From Tardiphaga sp. vice304 (lineage in GTDB: Bacteria > Pseudomonadota > Alphaproteobacteria > Rhizobiales > Xanthobacteraceae), in assembly GCF_007018905.1 (NCBI RefSeq), contig NZ_CP041402.1:2716001-2780000 (forward strand): DNA of 64,000 nt, in the 5' to 3' direction. The notes under the pieces were generated by a model, which made no database searches, had not been told where the DNA came from, and worked only from the letters and a program-made list of their open reading frames with translations. Of this stretch, positions 1 to 10,365 are shown piece after piece. Every line of letters starts with the position of its first letter. Position 1 is the first letter of the stretch. Position numbers and translations under genes: made by a program.

Positions 1-2375
1 GCCACCTGCGACAACGCCACATGCTGTCCGGACGCCAGCGTCAGCGGCAGGCTGGCCAGCATCGACGGCGCCTCGCGGGTCGCCTCGCTGCCGCGCACCA
101 GGATCGGCGTGCGCCGTCCCGGCTCCAGCGCGGTGCCGATGGTGCGGCCTTCGATCTGGGTGCGCAGCGAGGCGGCAATCGCGTCCACCGCCAGACCGAG
201 GCGGCCGGCCTCCAGCCGGTTGACCGCGACCGTGTAGTACTGCGCGCCTTCGTTCAGCGTCGTATAGACGTCCTCGGCGCCGTCGATGCCCGACAGCAGC
301 GTCGAAAGGGCGCTGGCGATCTCGTTAAGCTTGGCAACGTCCGGCCCGAAGATCTTTACCGCGACGTCGCCGCGCACGCCGCTGATCATCTCCTGGACCC
401 GCATGTCGATCGGCTGGGTGAAGCTGAGCGACAGCCCCGGAAAGTCTGCCAATACGTGTCGGAGCTCTTGGAGCAGGGCGGCCTTGTCGGCCGTCTGGCG
501 CTCATTGGCCGGCTTCAGGATCAGAAAGGTGTCGGTCTGGTTCGGGCCCATCGGATCGAGGCCGAGCTCGTCCGATCCGGTGCGCGCGATGATCCCCGCG
601 ATGTCGGGGACCCGCGCCAGAATGGCGGCCTGCAGCTTGCCGTTGATCGCCACCGACTGATCGAGATTGATCGACGGGATGGCCTCGACGCTGATGATGA
701 TATCGCCTTCGTCCATCGTCGGCATGAAGGTCTTGCCGAGCTGGGTGTAGGCCACGCCCGCCGCGACCAGGGCCACCACGGCCGCCCCCATCACCTTGCG
801 TTCATTGCCGAGCGCCCAGGCCAGCGCCGGTGCATAGGCCCGCGACGCCTGGCGGATCAGCCAGGGGTCGCGGTGCGGCGTTGCCTTGAGAAAAAACGAC
901 GCCGCGACCGGCAGCACGGTGAGGGCCAGCACCAGCGAGGCCGCCAGCGCAAAGATGATCGCCAGCGCCACCGGGATGAACAGCTTGCCCTCGAGCCCCT
1001 GCAGCGCCAGCAGCGGCACGAACACGATGATGATGATCATCACGCCGGTGGCGACCGGCTCCAGCACCTCGCATACCGAGCGGTACACGATATGGATCAG
1101 CGGCGTCGCCTTGCCTTCCTGATCCGTACTGAGATTGCCGACGATGTTCTCGACGACCACTACCAACGCGTCGATCAGCATGCCGATCGCGATGGCAAGA
1201 CCGCCCAGGCTCATCAGATTGGCCGACATACCGACCAGGCGCATCACGATCAGCGCGATCATGATCGCCAGCGGCAGGCTGAAGGCAATGATCAGCGAGG
1301 CGCGCCAGTTGCCGAGAAACAGCAGCAGCAGCACGATCACCAGCACCGTGGCTTCGCCCAGCGCACGCACCACGGTGCCGACGGCACGGCCGACCAGCCG
1401 GCTCCGGTCGTAGAACACATTGATGGTCACGCTCTTGGGCAGCGACGGCGCCAACTCCTGCAGGCGCTGTCGGACGTCCTTGACCAGTTGTCCGGCATTG
1501 GCGCCGCGCAGGCCGAGCACCAGCCCCTCGACGGTTTCGCCGCGGCCATCGATCGTGACCGCGCCATAGCGCGTCAGCGCGCCGACCTCGACGCGGGCGA
1601 CATCGTTGACGCGGATCGGAATGCCATCCCTGGTATCGACCACGATGGCCTTGATGTCGTCGATGGAGCGAATGCTGCCCTCGATGCGGACGAGGGCACT
1701 GTCTTCGCCCTGGTTGACGCGGCCGGCGCCGTCATTGCGGCTGTTGGTCTCGATGGCGCGCCGGAACACCTCCGACGAAATGCCGCGCGCGGCCAGCGCG
1801 TCGTTGAGCGGCACGATCTCGAAGGCCCGGACGTGACCGCCCAGCGAGTTGACGTCGGCGACCCCCGGAACGGTGCGAAGCGCCGGACGGATGGTCCAGT
1901 CGAGCAGCGTCCGGCGTTCCGCCAGCGACAGCTCGGGACTGTCGATGGTGAACATGAACATCTCGCCTAGCGGGCTGGTGATCGGCGCGAGGCCGCCGGT
2001 CACGCCTTCCGGCAGGTCGCGCGTGATGTTGGCCAGCCGTTCGGAAACCTGGTTGCGCGCCCAATAGATATCGGTGCCGTCCTCGAAATCGACGGTGATG
2101 TCGGCCAGTGCATATTTGGTCGTGGTGCGGAGAATCTTTTTGTTGGGCAGTCCCAACAGCTCAAGCTCGATCGGCACCGTGATGCGCTGCTCGACCTCCT
2201 CCGGGGTAAGACCCGGCGCCTTCATGATCACCTTGACCTGAACCGGCGAGACGTCCGGGAAGGCGTCGATCGGCAAAGTCGGCAGCAGCACGGCGCCGGC
2301 GCCGATCAGCAGCAATACGCTCAAGGCGACGAACAGGCGCTGCGACAGCGCGAAAGCAACCAGGCGCTCCAGCAT
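1..2375 (-). CDS. Heavy-metal RND efflux pump, CusA/CzcA family (C-terminus cut by window edge)
   Basis: Inner-membrane proton-driven pump of a tripartite CusCBA/CzcCBA-type metal exporter. About 791 residues are visible from the start MLERLVAFALSQRLF; the family is usually about 1,030-1,060 residues, so the last transmembrane part lies beyond the left edge. The first transmembrane helix, the porter region (DVSPVQVKVIMKAPG) and the TM4 segment GLAIAIGMLIDALVVVVEN are readable. TM4 keeps one Asp and the Glu of the proton relay but has Ala-Ile where Zn/Cd/Co pumps have Asp-Phe, so it looks closer to CusA than to CzcA; the metal cannot be assigned. The start overlaps the stop of the adaptor gene by one base (TAATG), so the two are translationally coupled. 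No outer-membrane TolC-like partner is visible. Confidence 0.93.
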   Translation of the reverse strand, partial: MLERLVAFALSQRLFVALSVLLLIGAGAVLLPTLPIDAFPDVSPVQVKVIMKAPGLTPEEVEQRITVPIELELLGLPNKKILRTTTKYALADITVDFEDGTDIYWARNQVSERLANITRDLPEGVTGGLAPITSPLGEMFMFTIDSPELSLAERRTLLDWTIRPALRTVPGVADVNSLGGHVRAFEIVPLNDALAARGISSEVFRRAIETNSRNDGAGRVNQGEDSALVRIEGSIRSIDDIKAIVVDTRDGIPIRVNDVARVEVGALTRYGAVTIDGRGETVEGLVLGLRGANAGQLVKDVRQRLQELAPSLPKSVTINVFYDRSRLVGRAVGTVVRALGEATVLVIVLLLLFLGNWRASLIIAFSLPLAIMIALIVMRLVGMSANLMSLGGLAIAIGMLIDALVVVVENIVGNLSTDQEGKATPLIHIVYRSVCEVLEPVATGVMIIIIVFVPLLALQGLEGKLFIPVALAIIFALAASLVLALTVLPVAASFFLKATPHRDPWLIRQASRAYAPALAWALGNERKVMGAAVVALVAAGVAYTQLGKTFMPTMDEGDIIISVEAIPSINLDQSVAINGKLQAAILARVPDIAGIIARTGSDELGLDPMGPNQTDTFLILKPANERQTADKAALLQELRHVLADFPGLSLSFTQPIDMRVQEMISGVRGDVAVKIFGPDVAKLNEIASALSTLLSGIDGAEDVYTTLNEGAQYYTVAVNRLEAGRLGLAVDAIAASLRTQIEGRTIGTALEPGRRTPILVRGSEATREAPSMLASLPLTLASGQHVALSQV

Positions 2376-3514
2376 TACTCGCTGGCTCCGAGCCGCAGCA
2401 GGATTCCGCGAAGCGCCGCTGTACCGCTGACGGCGACTTCATCCTTGTCGGAGATCACGCCGGAGATCACGACGTGTTCCTGATCCTCGGCAATGAGCGT
2501 CACCGGCAGCAGGCGAAAACCGCCTTCGATGGCGACAAAGACCGACGCCTTGTCGCCGCGCCGGACCAGCGCGCTGTAGGGAATTTCCCAGGCACTCTCA
2601 CCGACGGAAATGAACCCGATGCGTACCGCGGCCGTCTGTCCGGGCCGCAATTCGCCGGAATTCGGCACCTCGGCGCGCACCAGCACGGTCTGGGTCGCGG
2701 AATCCGTCGTCTCCGACACCAGGATGACCTTGCCCGGTACCGCATAGCCTTCGATTTCCACGCGGGCGCCCGGCCGGATGGCATGGATGTTCGACGCCGG
2801 AATGGCAATCTCGGCCCAGAGCACCGAGAGGCGCGCGAGCTTGACCAGCGGCGCGGCCTGCTCGATGCGTTGGCCCGGAGAAACCAGAATGTCGATCACC
2901 GTCGCCTGCTGGCGCGCGGCAACCGACATGGTCGCGACTATCGCCGTTTCGCTGGTCAGCCGCGCAATCGCGGCGTCTGAAAGTCCGCTGAGCCGAAGCA
3001 TCTGCCGCTTCTCGGCCACGGCGATGCTGGCCTGCCGGGCTTCCGCCTGGCTGGTCTCCAGCACGCGTTGCGGCACGGCCTTGCCGTCGAACAATTCGGT
3101 GTTTCGCTTGAGTTGCTGCGCGGCCAGCACTTCCTGCGAAAAGGCCTGTAGATATTCGCGTTGCAGCGACACAAAGCTCGGGCTCTCGAGGTTCACCAGC
3201 GGCTGGCCGGCATCGACCCGGTCGCCCCGCGCAATCGCCAGGCTGGTGACCATCCCGGACACGGGCGTACTCACGACCCACAATTGCGGCATCGGGATCA
3301 CGATCTGGGCGGGGTAGGGCAGTGTGAGGTCGCTCCGGCTCGAGATCGGGTGCACCACACGAATGCCGAGGGTCTGCATCTGCGCGGCGTTGACCTTGAC
3401 CTCCTCCTCAGCCCACGACAGCGACGGCACGCCGACGAGCGCGACCATCAGCAAAGCTCGAGTGAGGCTGGGCCGGAAGTGCGTGTACGAGCGCGCCTGA
3501 CGGGGACTCGGCAT
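2375..3514 (-). CDS. RND efflux periplasmic adaptor, CusB/CzcB-like (membrane fusion protein)
   Basis: Periplasmic adaptor that links the RND pump encoded just downstream to an outer-membrane channel. The chosen start at 3514 (MPSPRQARSY) gives 379 residues and puts a clean signal peptide at the N-terminus (hydrophobic ALLMVALVGVPSL, then cleavage near SWA-EEE). The lipoyl/barrel-sandwich half-motif (VSGMVTSLAIARGDRVDAG), a helical hairpin and a beta-barrel (GARVEIEGYAVPGKV) follow in the usual order. The frame stays open upstream to 3700, but that part has no signal-peptide character. No His/Met-rich metal-binding N-terminal extension is seen, so metal specificity is open. Confidence 0.9.
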   Translation of the reverse strand: MPSPRQARSYTHFRPSLTRALLMVALVGVPSLSWAEEEVKVNAAQMQTLGIRVVHPISSRSDLTLPYPAQIVIPMPQLWVVSTPVSGMVTSLAIARGDRVDAGQPLVNLESPSFVSLQREYLQAFSQEVLAAQQLKRNTELFDGKAVPQRVLETSQAEARQASIAVAEKRQMLRLSGLSDAAIARLTSETAIVATMSVAARQQATVIDILVSPGQRIEQAAPLVKLARLSVLWAEIAIPASNIHAIRPGARVEIEGYAVPGKVILVSETTDSATQTVLVRAEVPNSGELRPGQTAAVRIGFISVGESAWEIPYSALVRRGDKASVFVAIEGGFRLLPVTLIAEDQEHVVISGVISDKDEVAVSGTAALRGILLRLGASE

Positions 3515-3650
3515 CAATGCTCCATATGGGTAGATCCAGCGAAGAAAGCGGCGTGGACTGGCTCTCGGCGCCAATCCTATATCAACAGTCCGTCCTGCGG
3601 ACGACCCCTGTCTGGTGTTCGACGCTCGTTGCCATGGTCCGGTGTTGTCG

Positions 3651-4121
3651 TCACTCGACGAATCGATGGCCGTTCCATCGCAACGCCGTGGTCTCGCCAT
3701 TCACGCCGGAGATCTCGACCCGCGCCGCGGCCTGATCGCGAAGCAGTCGAATATCGCGGGCATGCACGGCAAGCACCCGACGATAGTGCCCGTTGCTCGC
3801 CATATAAACTTCATGCAGGCATCCTTTGGCGGTGCATTGGGCCGATTGATTGCCGCAACGAAAATCATCGTAGTGAAGGGCCACGAGTTCGCCGCCGGGT
3901 ATCGTGAGATACAGCGCGAACTGCTGCGAGGCGGCGATCGATCCGCCGCATACCGTCTCCCATTTCTGCAAGATGGCGCGGATGCCGGGCGGCAGATGTT
4001 CGAGATGAGCAGGCTTCCAGCGATCCTGCGCCAAGCCGCCGAAGGCAAAACCCGGTCGCAGCATGACCGACAGGCAAATAAGCGTAAGCGCGACCGTCGA
4101 AATGCGCCTCATGGCATTCAT
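3651..4121 (-). CDS. Small secreted protein of unknown function
   Basis: 156 residues. The N-terminus MNAMRRISTVALTLICLSVMLRPGFA is a clear signal peptide, so the mature protein (about 130 residues) is probably periplasmic. It has at least four Cys (one in VCGGS and three in CGNQSAQCTAKGC) that could form disulfides. I do not recognise the family. It lies upstream of the cusBA-like genes on the same strand with about 137 bases between, so co-transcription is possible; a metal-related role is only suggested by position. A GAGGG-type ribosome site precedes the start at 4121. Confidence 0.7.
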   Translation of the reverse strand: MNAMRRISTVALTLICLSVMLRPGFAFGGLAQDRWKPAHLEHLPPGIRAILQKWETVCGGSIAASQQFALYLTIPGGELVALHYDDFRCGNQSAQCTAKGCLHEVYMASNGHYRRVLAVHARDIRLLRDQAAARVEISGVNGETTALRWNGHRFVE

Positions 4122-4389
4122 GGTGCCCTCAAGGGGCTTGAATGGATCATGGCTGAATGTCGCACCTATCGCGGCAGCGATGGTTGATGCAAATCAAGAA
4201 TCGCGAGTGGTTCAAACTCCACTCGCTCGTCCCGACGTTTACGGCGGCGTATTCACGGGTGGTTCCACCAAGGCGACCTTTTGTCATGTCCAGAATCCAT
4301 GTCAAGGACCCCGACCTCGAAAGCACTTGCCGGTTACAAGCCATCGTGCGTTCATACCCAGCTGCTTCAAACTCAGATCGGCCGGCGAA

Positions 4390-5100
4390 ATGACAAACAA
4401 CAACCGACTTCTGCAGATGCTCCCTGAAGGTGAAATGACCGCGCTGAACCAGCATTTGAAAATTGTTTGGTTGAACCAGGGAGACGTCCTTGCCGAGCCC
4501 GGCGGTAACATCAGCAACGTGCATTTCCCCCACTCCGGGATCATCTCGTTCATGGTCGAACTCGACGACGGGGCGCTGGTTCAGACGTTCATGGTCGGAC
4601 GGGATGGTGTCGTCGGCGCGCCACAGGCGATGGATCACAGGACTTCCATCAACAAGATCCTTGTCCAGGTATCTGGAGAGGCCTCCGTGATCGATCGCGC
4701 GCCATTGCGCCGGATTGCCAGCGAGTATCCTGCCGTGCTCAATCTGCTCGCGTCGCACGAGCAATTTCTGGTTGCCGATGTTCAGCAGACGGCCGCCTGC
4801 AACGCGCGACATTCGATCGAAGCGCGAATGGCGCGCTGGATCTTGAGAATGAGAGATCTTGCCGGAGACGAACTGCCGCTGACCCAGGACTATCTCGCCT
4901 CCATGATCGGCGTGCGCCGCGCTAGCGTGACCGAGATTGCGAGTGCGATGCAGCGCGCCGGGTCGATCAGCTATGTCCGAGGTCAACTTCGCATCACGGA
5001 TCCGGTCGCTCTTGGGCGACTGGCCTGCGAATGTCACAAGGCCGTCCAGGACAATTACCAGCGTTTGCTGGGCAGCCCCTGGCCGCATTCGATCGGTTAA
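4390..5100 (+). CDS. Crp/Fnr-family transcriptional regulator
   Basis: 236 residues from the start MTNNNRLLQMLPEGEM. The N-terminal half is a cyclic-nucleotide-binding-type beta roll (VLAEPGGNISNVHFPHSGIIS); the C-terminal half holds a winged helix-turn-helix (LTQDYLASMIGVRRASVTEI). No N-terminal Cys cluster for an Fe-S centre is seen, so it is not a classical Fnr oxygen sensor. Related regulators are common in Bradyrhizobium and often of unknown effector. The frame is open upstream to 4063, but that stretch overlaps the promoter region of the divergent secreted-protein gene and is unlikely to be coding. Confidence 0.85.
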   Translation: MTNNNRLLQMLPEGEMTALNQHLKIVWLNQGDVLAEPGGNISNVHFPHSGIISFMVELDDGALVQTFMVGRDGVVGAPQAMDHRTSINKILVQVSGEASVIDRAPLRRIASEYPAVLNLLASHEQFLVADVQQTAACNARHSIEARMARWILRMRDLAGDELPLTQDYLASMIGVRRASVTEIASAMQRAGSISYVRGQLRITDPVALGRLACECHKAVQDNYQRLLGSPWPHSIG

Positions 5101-5592
5101 TTCTGCAGCATCCGGACGGCGCCCAAACGCTCCTGCCCGGAATGACGGTCGTTGCAATCAGCCTGGATTTTGCTCGACGAGGAGCGCGAAAACTTCCTGC
5201 GGCATGAGCACTATCGTACAGCAAACCGCCTTCGGAATTCGCATGATACCGCATCTTAGCGCCGCACAAGGTCATCCCGTCGCGGAGAATGCCGAGTGCT
5301 CGCTTGACCCGGGGGGCGAACATCATGCTGCAGTGCGATATACTACTGCGCCCATGTCGGTTCGATATGGTCGCAGACCGGACCCCGGGCGCCGCGTGTC
5401 TGGAGTTCTGTCTTTACGAATTTCCCGGCTGCGCCGGCTGTCCCCATGCCGTGCCGCTGGCAGCGCCAACGGCAGAGGACCCGATGAAGTCAGCGGTTCT
5501 CCGCGGCTGGATCCGCGGTCTCGGCCACCCGTCAGGCTAGAAGCTCGCGCACCACATCAAATGACGGATCGGCGGCACGGTTCTGCGCGGCG
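5101..5592. other. Intergenic stretch without a supported gene
   Basis: About 490 bases between two convergent genes. Near 5130-5147 there is a fragment (CTGCCCGGAATGAC) resembling the end of the dispersed repeat found at 57.2 and 60.4 kb. A short frame at 5325-5540 would encode about 71 residues with a Cys-rich stretch (CLEFCLYEFPGCAGC) but has no convincing ribosome site and no recognisable family; I do not call it a gene. Confidence 0.5.
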
Positions 5593-6483
5593 TCAGTCGC
5601 TCTTCTGAATCCACTCCGCGGCACCGCGCCATAGTGTGTCGCGGTGCTGCGGACGGAAAAAGCCGAAATGGCCGATCTTCCTGGTCCCGGCTTCCGCCGG
5701 GGCAATGACGTGGATATCGGGGCGGATCGAGGTGAAACCGGCGCACAGCATCTCGACGGCGGCTTCGGTTGCCCAGGGATCGTCGGAAAAACTGAGCGCC
5801 CGCAACGCGCCGCGGTAGCGCGGAAAGTTCGCCAGCGCGCGCAACCGGCTGTCGTCGAAGAAGTAGCGGTCGGAGGCGACCCACCTCGCCCACTCCAGAA
5901 ATACGCCCTTCGGCAAATCGAGCCCGAGCCCGACGCGGCCCGGCGCATAGCCCAATGCGTGGGTCAGCGGCACCCCGACGCATGCCAGCAGCGCGTAGAC
6001 CCGGTAACGCTCCGGCGAGCTCATCAGCCGCCAGGTGCCGGCCTGCGCCGCCACCAGTAACGCCCGCGACACCTCGGCATTGTTCGGGATCAACCCCAGC
6101 GCCTGGCCGCCGAACGAGTGGCCGACAAAGCCGAGCGGCATCGCCGGGTAGCGCGCCCGCATCCAGTCGACCGCCGCGCTGACGTCGAGCGCGGCCCAGT
6201 CGGCCATCGTGGCCTGAAAGCCGGCCAGCGATTTTGGCCGGGAATCCCCGGTGCCGCGGTAATCATAGGTCAGCACCGCGCAGCCGCGGCTGGCGAGGTA
6301 GCTGGCAAAGCCGCGATAGATCCGGCGTGGCACCGCGGTCGCGGAATTGATGAGCACCGCATGGGACCGGGCGCCGCGCGGCAGATACAGCGTTGCGCCC
6401 AGCAGAAATCCGTCGGCGGCCGGCAAACGTATATCGTCGGCAAACACGTCGTCCGTTGCCGCCTTGAAATTCGCCTTCGTCAT
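5593..6483 (-). CDS. Alpha/beta hydrolase family protein
   Basis: 296 residues, cytoplasmic (no signal peptide). The nucleophile elbow GHSFGGQ and the oxyanion-region strand VLTYDYRGTGDSRP are present; a late GHFGFFRP supplies the likely catalytic His. The domain architecture matches COG4757-type predicted hydrolases, whose substrates are unknown. It is transcribed away from the DAHP synthase gene, with about 140 bases of shared upstream region. No pathway can be inferred from the neighbours. Confidence 0.85.
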   Translation of the reverse strand: MTKANFKAATDDVFADDIRLPAADGFLLGATLYLPRGARSHAVLINSATAVPRRIYRGFASYLASRGCAVLTYDYRGTGDSRPKSLAGFQATMADWAALDVSAAVDWMRARYPAMPLGFVGHSFGGQALGLIPNNAEVSRALLVAAQAGTWRLMSSPERYRVYALLACVGVPLTHALGYAPGRVGLGLDLPKGVFLEWARWVASDRYFFDDSRLRALANFPRYRGALRALSFSDDPWATEAAVEMLCAGFTSIRPDIHVIAPAEAGTRKIGHFGFFRPQHRDTLWRGAAEWIQKSD

Positions 6484-6626
6484 AATGATCTCAGCAAAGT
6501 CGAATTCGACATTGGCTGCAAGGGGTTATCGCGCAAGCCGGATTTCTGTCTGGTGATCCCTGGGAACCCTGTGTATAACGCGGCTCCGCTGCCTGCGGAT
6601 GGCGCGGTTTTCAGGAGTTTAAAGTG

Positions 6627-8015
6627 ATGGCAGAGCGGTGGACGCCCGATAGCTGGCGCAACAAGCCTGTGCAGCAGATGCCGGCCTATCCGGATCTGAA
6701 GGCGCTGGGCGACGTCGAGGCGCAACTGGCGACTTTTCCGCCGCTGGTATTTGCCGGTGAGGCGCGCAATCTGAAGAAGGCACTGGCCCGAGTCGCAAAG
6801 GGCGAGGCGTTCCTGCTGCAGGGCGGCGACTGTGCCGAGAGCTTCGCCGAACACGGCGCCAACAACATCCGCGATTTCTTCCGCGTGCTGCTGCAGATGG
6901 CGGTGGTGCTGACCTATGCCGGTGCCGTGCCGGTGGTAAAGGTCGGCCGCATCGCCGGCCAGTTCGCCAAGCCGCGCTCCTCGCCGATGGAGAAGATCGG
7001 GGACGTCGAATTGCCGAGCTACCGCGGCGATATCGTCAACGACAACGCCTTCACGGCGCAATCCCGCGTGCCGGATCCGATGCGCCAGCTGATGGCCTAC
7101 CGGCAGTCGGCGGCGACGCTGAACCTGCTGCGCGCGTTCGCCACTGGCGGCTTCGCCAATCTCGGCAGCGTGCACCAGTGGATGCTCGGTTTCCTGAAGG
7201 ATTCGCAGCAGTCGCGGCGCTACAAGGAGCTGGCCGACCGGATCTCGGACGCGCTGAATTTCATGCGCGCCTGTGGCCTCAACCTGGAAAGCCATCCGGA
7301 ACTGCGCGCGACGGATTTCTACACCAGCCACGAGGCGCTGCTGCTCGGCTACGAGCAGGCCTTCACGCGCGTCGATTCGATGACCGGCGACTGGTACGCG
7401 ACCTCCGGCCACATGATCTGGGTCGGCGACCGCACGCGTCAGCTCGACCACGCCCATATCGAATACTTCCGCGGCATCAAGAACCCGATCGGCCTGAAGT
7501 GCGGCCCGTCGCTGAAGCCCGATGAATTGCTCAAGCTGATCGACGTACTCAACCCCGAAAACGAGGCGGGCCGGCTGACGCTGATCAACCGCTTCGGCCA
7601 CGAGAAGATCGGTGATCATTTGCCGGCGCTGATCCGCGCCGTCGAGCGGGAAGGGCGCACGGTCGTGTGGTCGTGCGATCCGATGCACGGCAACACCATC
7701 ACCTCGAACTCCGGCTACAAGACCCGGCCGTTCGACCGCATTCTCTCGGAGGTGAAGTCGTTCTTCCAGATCCATGCCGCCGAAGGCACCCATCCGGGCG
7801 GCGTGCATCTGGAGATGACCGGCCAGAACGTTACCGAATGCACCGGCGGGGCGCGTTCAATCTCCGACGAGGACCTCAACGACCGCTACCACACGGTCTG
7901 CGACCCCCGCCTGAACGCCGAGCAGTCGATCGACATGGCGTTCCTGATCGCCGAACTGCTGAAGACCTCGCGGGTCGGCAAGGAAGATCCGATGCCGGTC
8001 GCGTCGGGCCTCTGA
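6627..8015 (+). CDS. aroG: Class II (plant-type) 3-deoxy-7-phosphoheptulonate synthase
   Basis: First enzyme of the shikimate pathway, condensing phosphoenolpyruvate and erythrose 4-phosphate into DAHP. At 462 residues it has the class II length, with the N-terminal [20 protein letters not shown] block, the GGDCAESF motif near residues 66-73 carrying the metal-binding Cys, and the C-terminal [18 protein letters not shown] segment with metal ligands. The ribosome site AGGAG at 6613-6617 is better spaced for the ATG at 6627 than for the GTG three bases earlier. The next gene, dgkA, starts directly at the following base. The symbol is by function; class II enzymes are named variously. Confidence 0.95.
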   Translation: MAERWTPDSWRNKPVQQMPAYPDLKALGDVEAQLATFPPLVFAGEARNLKKALARVAKGEAFLLQGGDCAESFAEHGANNIRDFFRVLLQMAVVLTYAGAVPVVKVGRIAGQFAKPRSSPMEKIGDVELPSYRGDIVNDNAFTAQSRVPDPMRQLMAYRQSAATLNLLRAFATGGFANLGSVHQWMLGFLKDSQQSRRYKELADRISDALNFMRACGLNLESHPELRATDFYTSHEALLLGYEQAFTRVDSMTGDWYATSGHMIWVGDRTRQLDHAHIEYFRGIKNPIGLKCGPSLKPDELLKLIDVLNPENEAGRLTLINRFGHEKIGDHLPALIRAVEREGRTVVWSCDPMHGNTITSNSGYKTRPFDRILSEVKSFFQIHAAEGTHPGGVHLEMTGQNVTECTGGARSISDEDLNDRYHTVCDPRLNAEQSIDMAFLIAELLKTSRVGKEDPMPVASGL

Positions 8016-8369
8016 GTGACGCGCCTCTGGCGGGCCTGCATCAACACCTGGAACGGGCTGACCTTTGCCACCCGTTCCGAACAGGCGATTCGCGAGGAGC
8101 TGTTCGCACTACTCCTCGCGGTTCCGCTGGCGTTGCTGATCGGCACCACGGCGGCGCGCCGCATCGAGATGGTGGCGGTGGTGCTGTTGCTGCTTGCCGT
8201 CGAACTGCTCAACACCGCAATCGAGAAACTGGCCGACCGCGTCACCAGAGAGCACGATCCGCAGATCGGCGCCGTGAAAGACATGGGCTCCGCCGCCGTC
8301 GGTGTCGCGCTGGTGATCGCCGGGCTGACCTGGGCGTTCGCGCTTGGCGAGCGCATGGGGCTCTACTGA
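8016..8369 (+). CDS. dgkA: Diacylglycerol kinase, DgkA-type
   Basis: Small integral-membrane lipid kinase that recycles diacylglycerol to phosphatidic acid. 117 residues, close to the usual size of about 120. It has three predicted membrane segments and the family signature ELLNTAIEKLADR, followed by the KDMGSAAVGVAL segment. The start is a GTG that immediately follows the TGA of the DAHP synthase gene, so the two are probably translationally coupled. A short basic N-terminus (MTRLWRACINTWNG) fits the amphipathic helix of the family. Confidence 0.92.
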   Translation: MTRLWRACINTWNGLTFATRSEQAIREELFALLLAVPLALLIGTTAARRIEMVAVVLLLLAVELLNTAIEKLADRVTREHDPQIGAVKDMGSAAVGVALVIAGLTWAFALGERMGLY

Positions 8370-8412
8370 CCACGCAATTGCGAAAGGTGAGCCCGCGGGC
8401 TTAAATCACTTC

Positions 8413-10167
8413 ATGACAGATTCCGCGCGCTTCGTTCTCACCCTTGCCCAGCTCAATCCGACCGTGGGCGACATCGCCGGCAACGCCGCCATGGCGCGCG
8501 CGGCGCGTGCGCAGGCCGCGGCCGATGGCGCCGCGCTGATCGTATTCCCGGAACTGTTCATCGCCGGCTATCCGCCGGAAGATCTGGTGCTGAAGCCCTC
8601 GTTCCAGGCGGCGTGCCGGGCTGCGATCGAGGAACTGGCGCGCGAGACGTCGGACGGGGGTCCCGCGATGCTGATCGGCTCGCCGTGGGTCGACGGCGGC
8701 AAGCTCTACAACGCCTGCGCGCTGCTCGACGAAGGCCGCATCAGTGCGATCCGCTACAAGGTCAATTTGCCGAACTACGGCGTGTTCGACGAGAAGCGCG
8801 TTTTCGCGCGCGGCCCTGTATCCGGCCCGATGACCATCCGCGGGCTGCGGATCGGCGTGCCGATCTGCGAAGACACCTGGATGGAAGAGTCCGAGGATTA
8901 CGAGAACGTCGTCGAGACGCTCGCCGAGACGGGCGCGGAAATCCTGATCGTGCCGAACGGCTCGCCCTATGCGCGCGACAAGAACGATTTGCGGCTGTCG
9001 GTGCAGGTCGCGCGCGTCATAGAAAGCGATCTGCCGCTGGTCTACCTCAACCAGGTCGGTGGCCAGGACGAACTGGTGTTCGACGGCGCGTCCTTCGTGC
9101 TCAACGCCGACCGCACGCTCGGCGCGCAACTGCCGGGCTTTGCCGAGAGCATCACCACGCTGAACTTCGAGAAAACCAAGGACGGCTGGCGCTGCGACGG
9201 CCCGATCGCGCCGGTGCTGGAAGGCGACGCCGGCGACTACGCCGCCTGCGTGCTGGGCCTTCGCGACTACGTGCAGAAGAACGGGTTTCCCGGCGTGCTG
9301 ATGGGCGTCTCCGGCGGCATCGATTCCGCGTTGTGTGCAGCCTTGGCCGTCGATGCGCTCGGCGCCGACCGCGTCCGCGGCGTGATGCTGCCGTTCCGGT
9401 TCACCGCGCAGGTATCACTCGACGATGCCGCCGATCTCGCGCAGCGGCTCGGCATCCGCTACGAGGTGCTGCCGATCGCGGAGGCGGTCAACGGTTTTGA
9501 GAGCATTTTGTCAGGCACGTTTGCCGGCCTGCCGCGCGACATCACCGAAGAGAATCTGCAGGCCCGCACGCGCGGCACGCTGTTGATGGCGATCTCCAAC
9601 AAGACCGGCGCGATGGTCGTGACCACTGGCAACAAGTCGGAAATGTCGGTCGGCTACGCCACGCTGTATGGCGACATGAATGGCGGCTTCAACCCGATCA
9701 AGGACATCTACAAGACCGAAGTGTTCCGGCTGTGCACGTTGCGCAATTCGTGGAAGCCGGAAGGCGCGCTGGGCCCCGACGGCGAGGTGATCCCGGTCAA
9801 CATCATCGTGCGCCCGCCGACCGCGGAATTGCGCGAGAACCAGACCGACCAGGATTCGTTGCCGCCCTACGACATTCTCGACGGCATTCTCGAGCGTCTG
9901 GTCGAGCGCGAGGAGCCGCTGTCGGTGATCGTCGCCGAAGGCTTCGACAAGGACGTCGTGATCCGGATCGACCGCCTGCTCAACATCGCCGAATACAAGC
10001 GCCGCCAGGCCGCGCCCGGCGTCAAAGTCACGCGGCGCAATTTCGGCCGCGATCGCCGCTATCCGATCACCAACAAGTTTCGCGATCTGGCCCTGCCGCT
10101 GCCGGTCGCCGACGAAACGCTGGTAACGCACGCGAGCAAGGGATCGGCCGAGGCGTTCGAAGGGTAG
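8413..10167 (+). CDS. nadE: Glutamine-dependent NAD+ synthetase
   Basis: Final step of NAD synthesis: deamido-NAD + ATP + glutamine to NAD+. The 584-residue protein has two domains. The N-terminal nitrilase-type glutaminase shows the Glu-Lys-Cys triad (E47 in FPELF, K116 in RYKVNLP, C152 in PICEDTW). The C-terminal ATP-pyrophosphatase shows the P-loop GVSGGIDSAL near residue 300 and GNKSEMSVGYATLYGD. The start at 8413 (MTDSARFVLTLAQLNP) matches the natural N-terminus; the open frame extends to 8344, but that part overlaps dgkA. It lies 43 bases after dgkA. Confidence 0.96.
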   Translation: MTDSARFVLTLAQLNPTVGDIAGNAAMARAARAQAAADGAALIVFPELFIAGYPPEDLVLKPSFQAACRAAIEELARETSDGGPAMLIGSPWVDGGKLYNACALLDEGRISAIRYKVNLPNYGVFDEKRVFARGPVSGPMTIRGLRIGVPICEDTWMEESEDYENVVETLAETGAEILIVPNGSPYARDKNDLRLSVQVARVIESDLPLVYLNQVGGQDELVFDGASFVLNADRTLGAQLPGFAESITTLNFEKTKDGWRCDGPIAPVLEGDAGDYAACVLGLRDYVQKNGFPGVLMGVSGGIDSALCAALAVDALGADRVRGVMLPFRFTAQVSLDDAADLAQRLGIRYEVLPIAEAVNGFESILSGTFAGLPRDITEENLQARTRGTLLMAISNKTGAMVVTTGNKSEMSVGYATLYGDMNGGFNPIKDIYKTEVFRLCTLRNSWKPEGALGPDGEVIPVNIIVRPPTAELRENQTDQDSLPPYDILDGILERLVEREEPLSVIVAEGFDKDVVIRIDRLLNIAEYKRRQAAPGVKVTRRNFGRDRRYPITNKFRDLALPLPVADETLVTHASKGSAEAFEG

Positions 10168-10365
10168 GGCGACGTCCAGTCGATATCGAGTGACCTCTAC
10201 TCGGCATACGGAAACGCTAAACTGGCGAAACATGGGCGTAGGCTGGCAGACAGAAAGGTCGTCGAGTTTGCTGTTCTCAAGAGCTGACACAGCCCGGTCC
10301 AGCATCGGGAATGAGAATTGTTGACACAAGCAAAGCGGTTTGCCGCCGTTGAGGCTTAGCGGTTG

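Noticed and set aside
21..1970. Long plus-strand open frame of 649 codons
   Set aside because: It is antisense to the cusA-like gene; composition is Arg/Gln/His-rich without any domain, typical of an antisense frame in GC-rich DNA.
5325..5540. Cys-rich short open frame
   Set aside because: No credible ribosome site, no recognisable family and an irregular composition; left as part of the intergenic region.
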